From: Secundilactobacillus angelensis
GTDB taxonomy: Bacteria; Bacillota; Bacilli; Lactobacillales; Lactobacillaceae
Length of the DNA: 35,842 nucleotides
Assembly (NCBI RefSeq): GCF_012641075.1
Contig: NZ_JAAXLJ010000022.1
Span: 1-35,842 of the forward strand
Reading direction: 5' to 3'
A model generated the notes under the pieces. It was not told the DNA's origin and did not search any database. It was given only the letters and a program-made list of their open reading frames with translations. Numbering within the stretch: position 1 is the stretch's first letter; each line of letters opens with the position of its first letter. Below are positions 30,444-35,842 of this stretch, piece after piece. A program made the position numbers and the translations under genes.

Positions 30444-30800
30444 GTGAATCAAGTAAAAAATATCGTTATTTTTATTTCGTGGGTTTCCTTAGCAAGCATT
30501 ATTGTTTTATTTGCTATCCAAACTCATAGTTTTAATCAAATCATGGTATTATTTTTAGTGATTTTACCAACATTGTTAAATGTGCCCTTAATTTTTAAAA
30601 GCCGGAACAAAACCGCAACTAATTTTCAATTTCTTATGATAGGGATTAGTATTGCGATATTCCTATTAGCTATGGTGACGTCAATACTCGAATCAACATA
30701 TATTAATTATGTTCGTTGGGGAATGGGATTAGCGTCAATTATGGGTATATCGATCAATGCTTACTTAATTCATTGCAGTACAAGAAAGAGAAAAGTTTAA
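30444..30800 (+). CDS. Small four-helix membrane protein of the ABC operon
   Basis: A 118-residue protein starting with GTG after AAGGAGAG, 13 bases from the previous gene. Four hydrophobic segments (about 7-25, 31-50, 61-83, 92-110) and a basic tail (STRKRKV) suggest an inner-membrane protein with a positive cytosolic end. I recognise no family. As the last gene of the operon it may be an accessory immunity factor. Confidence 0.75.
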   Translation: MNQVKNIVIFISWVSLASIIVLFAIQTHSFNQIMVLFLVILPTLLNVPLIFKSRNKTATNFQFLMIGISIAIFLLAMVTSILESTYINYVRWGMGLASIMGISINAYLIHCSTRKRKV

Positions 30801-30843
30801 CCAAAATCGATTTGGTCCAGCATGGTTTCTTGACTGTCTTGAT

Positions 30844-30919
30844 CCAAACTCAAATAAGGAGAGCGTAAAATATCTTTTATGCATTTACACAAGATATTTT
30901 ACGCTCTCCCTGAGTTTGG
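30844..30919. repeat. Long interrupted inverted repeat
   Basis: Perfect 19-base arms 30858-30876 and 30891-30909 around a 14-base loop, extended by outer 9-base arms 30844-30852 and 30911-30919. It lies between convergent genes. It has no T-tract, and could be a paired set of insertion-element ends or a processing hairpin. Confidence 0.7.
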
Positions 30920-30945
30920 CTTTACTCCAGCTCAGGGGGTTCACT

Positions 30946-30971
30946 TTACCTCATATTCGAGGTAACTTTTT
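30946..30971 (+). terminator. Terminator of the ABC operon
   Basis: TTACCTC (30946-30952) pairs with GAGGTAA (30959-30965), then CTTTTT. The lead-in CTCAGGGGG is shared with the hairpin region near 21790. Confidence 0.65.
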
Positions 30972-31017
30972 AGATTTAGCTAGTAATCCGTATTAAAGTT
31001 AATGGCTAGCTCCCAGT

Positions 31018-32862
31018 TCAACTTTTTAAGGGCTTACGATCTGTCAACAAAGCAATCGGCGACAGAATCAAAACAATCACCGCTCCTACTAAGTAGGTAT
31101 GACTGAAGGCCTGGCTGATTTGTCGATTCTTAGTATGCTTAATTTTTCTCAAAGCTGTCGTTAAAGCTTCTTTTTGTGCCAATTGTTTGAGACCTACTAA
31201 CAATTTTTTCTGACCCTGGCTTATTTTCTGATTACCCAAATTAATTTTTTGAGAAGCTACTGATAGTTTAGATATAGCGGTATTTTGATTTTCTAACTTG
31301 GTTAAGGTAAGTGTTAGTTGCTGGTTGCCCGCTTTTAAGTTGTCAGTAGCTAGTGCTAACTTCTTCTGGGCTTGGTAGACCTGGTGAAGATCGGTTCCCT
31401 TTTGGGGCTGTGGTAAATCAACTTGAGATTTGGCCGCTTGTTTAAGGGCACGTCTTAGGTTCGTCTGTTTGTTTTTAGTTGTTAATTTGGCTGATCCAGT
31501 AGTGGAAAATAGGCTGTTCAATTGTTGATGAGCCACTTTCTTTACTTTGGGTGATAATTGCTGTCGATCAACAATTTGAATGGCATCTTGATGAATATGC
31601 TGCTTAGCTGTATTGACATTATTATCAAGGACCGTTACTAGAATTGCAATTCCTAAACAAGTGCCAATTTGACGCGCTGCGTTAACAATTCCCGAACCAA
31701 TCCCACTTTTATTTTTTGGCAAATGCTTAACCGAGGCCACTAACGAAACCGAAGAGAACCCAAAGCCAACACCGTTAATCACCAGAAAAGTAATGATAAC
31801 AGCTTTAGGCGTTGTGGTGGTGATAAACGACAAGAGCAGTAAACTAGCTGCCATGACTAAGAGGCCAATCAAAGTAACCGGAACTGCACCAACTTGATCA
31901 AATAACTTAGTTCCCAAAGGCATCGCTACCATGATTGTTAAGGAAACTGAAATAATAATTAGGGCTGCATGTAACGCTGTATCGTTCAGAACGTCTTGTA
32001 AAAAATAATTTAAAATCAGGGTGGGGCTAACTAACGCAAAGCCAGTTAAAAAGTAAACTAAACTAGAAGCAGTTAAGGTTTTTTCACGGAACAAATCTAA
32101 TTCAAGTAGTGGGTGTTTGACTTTACTTTCGATAAAGATGAACAATCCAATAGCTAATACGCCACCAATGAGTGTTCCTAAGATGATGCCCGATTGCCAA
32201 CCATATTGGCGGCCTTCTAGTAGGCCAAAGGTTAAACCACCCAAGCCTAGTGTTAAAAGAACCGTTCCTGGTAAATCAATTCTCCCCGCCAAGGATTCGT
32301 CATATGATTCCCTTACCCCCATAGCTATAATTAGAAAGGCTACAATGGTTAAGGGAACATTAATGCCGAATACCCAGCGCCAAGAAGCATATTCAATAAT
32401 CACACCACCAATCGGTGGCCCCCCGGCAGCAGCTAAAGCCGTTACTGCGCCCACAACGCTAGCAATTTTGGACATATGTGCTTTGCCAAATATTTCAATT
32501 CCCATTGGTAAGACAATCGGGGTGATAATGGCACCGCCTAATCCTTGAAAAAATCGAAAAGCAATCAATTCTGGTAACGACGTTGCCAGCATACAAGCCG
32601 CCGAAAAGCCACCAAATAAGGCTAACCCTAATAACATAATTTTTTTACGACCATAACGATCGGCAATCTTTGAACCAGTGATCATAAACACGGCTAAGGC
32701 TAACGTATAGATGGTGGCAACCCAACTTGTATCAGTTAAACTGGCATTGAAATGGGTCATAATTTTGGGTAAAGCAATGTTGACGATAGTACTGTCTAAG
32801 GTGCCCATAAACATCGCAATGGTTAACCCGATAAAACTGATAATTTTAGTAGTTTTTGACAT
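31018..32862 (-). CDS. DHA2-type MFS multidrug exporter (EmrB/QacA/LfrA-like)
   Basis: A 614-residue 14-helix proton antiporter. MFMGTLDSTIVNIALPKI (motif D1 of the family), GSKIADRYGRKKIM (motif A) and ALAAAGGPPIGGVI (motif C) are all present. Between the last two helices lies a large water-soluble insert, about residues 425-585, rich in K, Q and heptad-like repeats (for example LKAGNQQLTLTLTKLENQN), which looks like a coiled coil outside the membrane. Such inserts occur in a subset of lactobacillus exporters. AAGGAG precedes the ATG. It is divergent from a TetR repressor gene, with a palindromic operator between them, so it is probably induced by its substrates. Confidence 0.9.
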   Translation of the reverse strand: MSKTTKIISFIGLTIAMFMGTLDSTIVNIALPKIMTHFNASLTDTSWVATIYTLALAVFMITGSKIADRYGRKKIMLLGLALFGGFSAACMLATSLPELIAFRFFQGLGGAIITPIVLPMGIEIFGKAHMSKIASVVGAVTALAAAGGPPIGGVIIEYASWRWVFGINVPLTIVAFLIIAMGVRESYDESLAGRIDLPGTVLLTLGLGGLTFGLLEGRQYGWQSGIILGTLIGGVLAIGLFIFIESKVKHPLLELDLFREKTLTASSLVYFLTGFALVSPTLILNYFLQDVLNDTALHAALIIISVSLTIMVAMPLGTKLFDQVGAVPVTLIGLLVMAASLLLLSFITTTTPKAVIITFLVINGVGFGFSSVSLVASVKHLPKNKSGIGSGIVNAARQIGTCLGIAILVTVLDNNVNTAKQHIHQDAIQIVDRQQLSPKVKKVAHQQLNSLFSTTGSAKLTTKNKQTNLRRALKQAAKSQVDLPQPQKGTDLHQVYQAQKKLALATDNLKAGNQQLTLTLTKLENQNTAISKLSVASQKINLGNQKISQGQKKLLVGLKQLAQKEALTTALRKIKHTKNRQISQAFSHTYLVGAVIVLILSPIALLTDRKPLKS

Positions 32863-32892
32863 CTATCAAGCGCTCCTTTCGGTAACAGATGA

Positions 32893-32939
32893 AAACAAAG
32901 GAAACATTTGTTACCTTTGTTTGCAGTCTTTAGTATAAT
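32893..32939. promoter_or_regulatory. TetR operator and tetR promoter
   Basis: Arms 32893-32906 and 32909-32922 are 14 bases with one mismatch around TT. Further GTTACC half-sites lie at 32881-32886 (inverted) and 32997-33002. The -35 TTACCT (32911-32916) lies in the palindrome and TATAAT (32934-32939) follows 17 bases on, so the repressor would also limit its own gene. Confidence 0.72.
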
Positions 32940-33026
32940 TAGCCCTAAGCATTAAAACAATCCTTATTGGCTAAATGCTACAGATTGCTATAATTTGTTA
33001 CCGATAGTAGAGGAGATGTTAATAAA

Positions 33027-33602
33027 ATGAACGGAAAGCAGCGTATGGTTGAACAGTCTAAGCAATGGTTATGTGACGCTCTTATAAATTTAATGGCACA
33101 AGAGAATTTTCAGGATATTTCTATTACTGAAATTGCCCAAACCGCTGAATTATCACGAAAAACATTCTATCATTCTTTTAAAAATAAAGAAGCGGTTATT
33201 AATTACCTGTGTGATCAGTTGTTCGATCAGTACTTTGAACAATTGCTCCAGCAGAAACCACAGGTAGGGGAAATGATGTTAAAAACAACTTTTGACATTT
33301 TTTTAAATTTTTGGTGGCAGAAACGAGATTTAATTCAATTATTGATCCGACAAGGCTTATTTGATCACATGAATGAAATTTGGCAGCAAAAAGCAATTCC
33401 CCGTTATCAACAGTTTGCGGCTCCATGGCATGTTCATGGCACTCCTACCCAAGTGAATTATGTGATGGCTTTTCAATTAGGTGGTTTTACCAATATTCTA
33501 CGTGTCTGGTTAGGCCAAGATCATCCTGAGTCACCAGAACAAATTAAGGATTTAATGTTGTTGGCTGCCCAACAATTAGCTGATAGTTTGAATACAAATT
33601 AG
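33027..33602 (+). CDS. TetR/AcrR-family repressor
   Basis: A 191-residue regulator. The N-terminal helix-turn-helix reads ISITEIAQTAELSRKTFYHS, standard for the family; FKNKEAVINYLCDQLF continues the hinge. The C-terminal ligand domain is helical with no recognised ligand. GAGGAG precedes the ATG by ten bases. It is divergent from the MFS exporter and most likely represses it from the palindrome at 32893-32922, with release by the exported drug. Confidence 0.92.
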   Translation: MNGKQRMVEQSKQWLCDALINLMAQENFQDISITEIAQTAELSRKTFYHSFKNKEAVINYLCDQLFDQYFEQLLQQKPQVGEMMLKTTFDIFLNFWWQKRDLIQLLIRQGLFDHMNEIWQQKAIPRYQQFAAPWHVHGTPTQVNYVMAFQLGGFTNILRVWLGQDHPESPEQIKDLMLLAAQQLADSLNTN

Positions 33603-33604
33603 AT

Positions 33605-33955
33605 TAGTTAGACAGAAATAATCAGGATTTAACTAAGATTATGAATACCATTCAAAATGAGGGGCTACCCTATATGTATTAAATTTGCCGTCTATGACGG
33701 GACTTGCTGATTCTAATTTACGGCAACTGATGACAAACCTTATTATTGAACTATAGTAAGTACCAGGCTGAAAGAGCGTAAGCGGATTATTAACCGGCAT
33801 CAACAGGGCATTGTCCTGGCTAACCAGCAGGGCAAATATCATGGTCGTAAACAGCAATATAATGAAGATGATCCCCGTTTAAAACACGCCTTTAACTCTA
33901 TCAACCAGGCATGAGTGACATAGACGTTGCCCGGAATACCGAAACGAAACAGCTA
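33605..33955 (+). pseudogene. Serine resolvase relic
   Basis: This stretch is homologous to bases about 21165-21500 of the intact resolvase gene. Recognisable pieces are TKIMNTIQN, NLPSMTGLADSNLRQLMTNL and the ERKRIINRHQQGIVLAN segment. The frame is broken by several indels, including one after the IIEL block, and both the catalytic N-terminus and the last codons are missing. Confidence 0.8.
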
Positions 33956-33960
33956 ATAAA

Positions 33961-33996
33961 AGCAGGTATTACAAATGTAATACCTGCTTATTTTTT
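33961..33996. terminator. Perfect-stem terminator
   Basis: AGCAGGTATTAC (33961-33972) and GTAATACCTGCT (33977-33988) form a 12-base stem around AAAT, then TATTTTTT. It ends plus-strand transcription from the tetR side and overlaps the stop of the minus-strand gene at 33988. Confidence 0.8.
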
Positions 33997-34158
33997 CCTA
34001 TTACTGTCAACACGATCACCTAAGATTCCAACTAATACGCCAACAACCAGAATACAACCAACTAAATCATGATATGGAAAATCGTAGTGATTACTTGCCC
34101 ACAGTATGATTAAAAGAATTACAACTAGGGTTGTGCGAAGCAAAAAACTTTTTCTCAC
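33988..34158 (-). CDS. Small two-helix membrane protein
   Basis: A 56-residue frame, short enough to be missed, starting with GTG one base after the stop of the gene before it. It reads MRKSFLLRTTLVVILLIILW, then a polar turn SNHYDFPYHD and a second hydrophobic stretch, ending GDRVDSNRKK. The tight one-base spacing indicates coupled translation with the 79-residue membrane protein upstream. No family recognised; its stop lies in the terminator stem at 33961-33996. Confidence 0.55.
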   Translation of the reverse strand: MRKSFLLRTTLVVILLIILWASNHYDFPYHDLVGCILVVGVLVGILGDRVDSNRKK

Positions 34159-34159
34159 A

Positions 34160-34399
34160 CTATTTGGCTGCCAGTGGTAATTTAAAGATGATAAAAGTCG
34201 ATACAGCGTAAATAATTAAAATCGGAATCAGTAACATTCCATAGGTGATGGGCCACGTCAAAACGGTCATTAAGGCAGTGCCAACGGTATTTAAAATTAC
34301 TAACGTTTTCCTGGTTAGTTTAAATGAATGCCACATTAAAAACCACCAGTATACCAATGAGATAAGCAGTACAAAGCTTCCCAATTCAGTTAATGACAA
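34160..34399 (-). CDS. Small three-helix membrane protein
   Basis: A 79-residue protein starting with TTG, eight bases after a perfect AGGAGG. It is almost wholly hydrophobic, with segments about 6-24, 33-50 and 53-72 and a lysine in LTRKTLVIL between the first two. I recognise no family. It is co-transcribed with the 56-residue protein downstream. The pair is far from the other operons and may be a small immunity or membrane-stress unit. Confidence 0.65.
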   Translation of the reverse strand: MSLTELGSFVLLISLVYWWFLMWHSFKLTRKTLVILNTVGTALMTVLTWPITYGMLLIPILIIYAVSTFIIFKLPLAAK

Positions 34400-34469
34400 T
34401 TTATATTCCTCCTAGACGTTGCTTATTTGTATTAGCACTATGGAACATAATTTAGACAGGCTCTCTAAA

Positions 34470-35146
34470 TTAATACGTTTTGATTTTATAAACGCCAAAA
34501 CGATCAATGTCCATATAAAGTTTACTATGCGGGTGAGCATCTCTCATATTAGTCAGGTGATCTGCTATATTGCTAAAATAGACAGAAAGGGTAACTCCGA
34601 CTGGTGGAGATACAAGTGATCCAAATTCAGCAATAGCTTGACCATTTTTGAATTCTGCTATCTCTTTATTTACTGCTGTCTTATTGCGCATATACACCCT
34701 AATCCCCACCAAAAACGTTTAATAGTTGGATTTGGTGAAGACTTGGCCAAGACTACACCGAATGCTGCACTTGTTGAAGCTCCATATGTCTTATCATTAG
34801 TCTTGATAGTATAGCCGTTGCTTTTAATGTCAGCATTGACTTGTGAAAGCTCATCTTCTATTTCTGTAACCATGCTTTGAGAAACATTATTATTTTCAGG
34901 GAGCTGTAATACGTATTGATTATTAACAACTTTTACATATGGATCAAGTTGATTAATTTGATTCTCAGTCAATTGATTATTTTCTGAATCTGATAATTTT
35001 GCTGTTTCAGTTGTTTGACCAGCATCCTTTATGACATTAGTTTGTTTTAACTGGGTAGTATCTGCAGAAGCCCTGCTTGTTGGTATATATGTGGCAGTTA
35101 AAATTGCACTTGCCAATAGAACTAACCCTAATTTTCTGTTTTTCAT
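34470..35146 (-). pseudogene. Secreted protein with a one-base frameshift
   Basis: The gene opens with a signal peptide MKNRKLGLVLLASAILTATY, a basic start, hydrophobic core and an ASA cleavage site near residue 28. A mature acidic part follows. After KRFWWG the frame turns to CICAIRQQ-stop. Moving one base at the GGGG run (plus C 34704-34707) restores a long frame: WWGIRVYMRNKTAVNKEIAE, down to the stop at 34470. The joined protein would have about 225 residues. A WWG-x-x-x-Y-x-x-N pattern after a leader recalls secreted Gram-positive peptides of unknown function. The base loss may be real or a homopolymer error. It is the last gene before the partition block. Confidence 0.7.
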
Positions 35147-35348
35147 TGTTCATCGACCTCTAAAGTAGCAAAATCTTAGTCTACGAATTATATAAAAATA
35201 TTTACAAGCAAACCATAAGTCTTATTTTTAGTATTTTCAATTATAATACTCATACGCGTGGTGCTAGTTAAATTTAGACAGTAAAAAAGCCTGACGGTGT
35301 ACACTTAAATCAATATACAGTAAAGAAGTGTTAAGTATATCAGACTAG

Positions 35349-35415
35349 TTTAAGCCTTATCAGTCGAGAATGAGTGATGTTGATATTGCTGAAGTACGTG
35401 ATTAAGCCGGCCAAA
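35349..35415 (+). pseudogene. Second resolvase relic (3' end)
   Basis: The bases correspond to the recombinase's C-terminal helix-turn-helix: compare LYRAGMSDIDVSRNTG in the intact protein with the relic's ISREMSDVDIAEVRD. It stands just upstream of the parA promoter. The rest of the 350-base gap (35147-35497) holds a minus-strand TATAAT near 35185-35191 for the secreted protein and no gene. Confidence 0.5.
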
Positions 35416-35443
35416 GCCATTGCATTAATTATTTAATAAATTA

Positions 35444-35472
35444 TTTATTTGTTTGTCTGCTAATGATATAAT
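35444..35472 (+). promoter_or_regulatory. parA promoter with candidate RHH operator
   Basis: An extended -10, TGATATAAT (35464-35472), has no good -35. The -35 and spacer are covered by TTTATTTGTTTG (35444-35455), the motif repeated at 837-881 after the parA-RHH pair. The small partner protein would thus repress its own operon here. Confidence 0.6.
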
Positions 35473-35497
35473 TAAGCTAGATGAAGGAGGTATCAAG

Positions 35498-35842
35498 ATG
35501 AAGATTATTACTTTTACTGCTATCAAGGGTGGTGTTGGTAAAACAACCTTGACTTTAAATTATGGTGATTGGTTAGCCAAACATGGTAAGAAGGTTCTAT
35601 TAATCGATTTAGACCATCAGTGCAATTTAACAACCGTTTTTGAAAAGACACGACGAAACAATACCATCGCTGAAGCGTTTAAAGAAAATGACAATGCTCA
35701 AAAAGTAAAAATTGACAGTGTCGGACCGAATCTAGATTTAATAGCCGGTTTTATAGACCTAGATGTTTTAGGAAGTTATCTAGAAAATAACAGTAACAAA
35801 GAAATGATGTTGTTCATGTGGTTTAAAAACAACTCCGATTCA
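35498..35842 (+). CDS. parA: ParA partition ATPase, 5' part
   Basis: The start codon follows AAGGAGG by seven bases. The protein opens MKIITFTAIKGGVGKTTLTL, with the deviant Walker A KGGVGKTT at residues 10-17, and the next strand VLLIDLDHQCNL carries the A' aspartate. The frame continues past the window end into base 1 after allowing for the 99-base overlap, giving a complete 268-residue ParA. It belongs to the small ParA (type Ib) class without an N-terminal DNA-binding domain, which fits a ribbon-helix-helix partner. Confidence 0.93.
   Translation, partial: MKIITFTAIKGGVGKTTLTLNYGDWLAKHGKKVLLIDLDHQCNLTTVFEKTRRNNTIAEAFKENDNAQKVKIDSVGPNLDLIAGFIDLDVLGSYLENNSNKEMMLFMWFKNNSDS
35744..35842. repeat. 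Terminal overlap identical to bases 1-99 (circular molecule)
   Basis: The last 99 bases repeat the first 99 exactly and lie inside parA in the same frame. This is the overlap left when a circular contig is opened, not a biological repeat. Unique length is 35,743 bases. Confidence 0.93.

Noticed and set aside
34446-35290. Short shared words (AATTTAGACAG) near 34450 and 35272 as insertion-element ends
   Set aside because: Only about 11 bases match, in the same orientation, with no transposase between; too weak to call.
35744-35842. Terminal repeat as a true duplication of a parA segment
   Set aside because: Exact identity and continuous frame across the join are what an opened circular sequence gives.

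Overview
The window is a circular plasmid of a low-GC Gram-positive bacterium, most likely a member of the Lactobacillaceae. The last 99 bases (35744-35842) are identical to bases 1-99, so the molecule closes to about 35,743 bp and the parA gene, cut by the window edges, is intact across the join. Gene families pointing to lactobacilli are the RepA_N-type initiator with the origin inside the gene, MobA/MobL relaxase, LtrC/ArdC-like protein, Hol-Tox type I toxins and a class Ib ribonucleotide reductase operon. The species cannot be told from the sequence alone.

Layout. 35.5 kb through 2.5 kb is the replication and partition block: parA, a ribbon-helix-helix partner, a candidate centromere, a counter-transcribed RNA and repA with embedded iterons. 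2.7-3.9 kb is a three-gene RelB-like / antitoxin / zeta-kinase addiction operon whose toxin has an in-frame stop. 3.9-10.5 kb is a mobilisation block: two small accessory proteins, an oriT with an RSF1010-type nic core, MobA relaxase, a topoisomerase III with a premature stop, and an ArdC-like metalloprotease. There is no type IV secretion apparatus, so the plasmid would be mobilisable rather than self-transmissible. 10.9-16.9 kb (minus strand) is a complete type I restriction-modification system hsdR-hsdM-hsdS. 17-19 kb is an SOS-controlled Y-family polymerase operon. 19.5-20.9 kb is an AT-rich two-gene Pycsar-like anti-phage system (membrane effector then class III cyclase), followed by a serine resolvase.

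21.8-26.5 kb is a class Ib ribonucleotide reductase operon nrdI-nrdE-nrdF2-nrdF1 under two NrdR boxes. The inner NrdF2 has lost most metal ligands and the radical tyrosine. 26.6-27.9 kb is a scrapyard of relics (polymerase 5' end, third toxin cassette, RelB-YoeB). 27.9-30.8 kb is an XRE-regulated ABC-2 transporter of the bacitracin/lantibiotic-immunity type. 31-33.6 kb is a divergent DHA2-type drug exporter and TetR repressor. 33.6-35.4 kb holds resolvase relics, two tiny membrane proteins and a frameshifted secreted protein.

How it works together: stability comes from ParA/RHH, the zeta operon and Hol-Tox cassettes; phage defence from type I RM and Pycsar; host benefit from nucleotide synthesis, mutagenic repair and efflux. 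Repeated resolvase fragments and duplicated toxin cassettes show the plasmid was built by recombination of modules. The most unusual items are the radical-less NrdF2 paralogue, the Pycsar pair placed back-to-back with a type I toxin promoter, and the three toxin cassettes with cassette-specific matching leader repeats.
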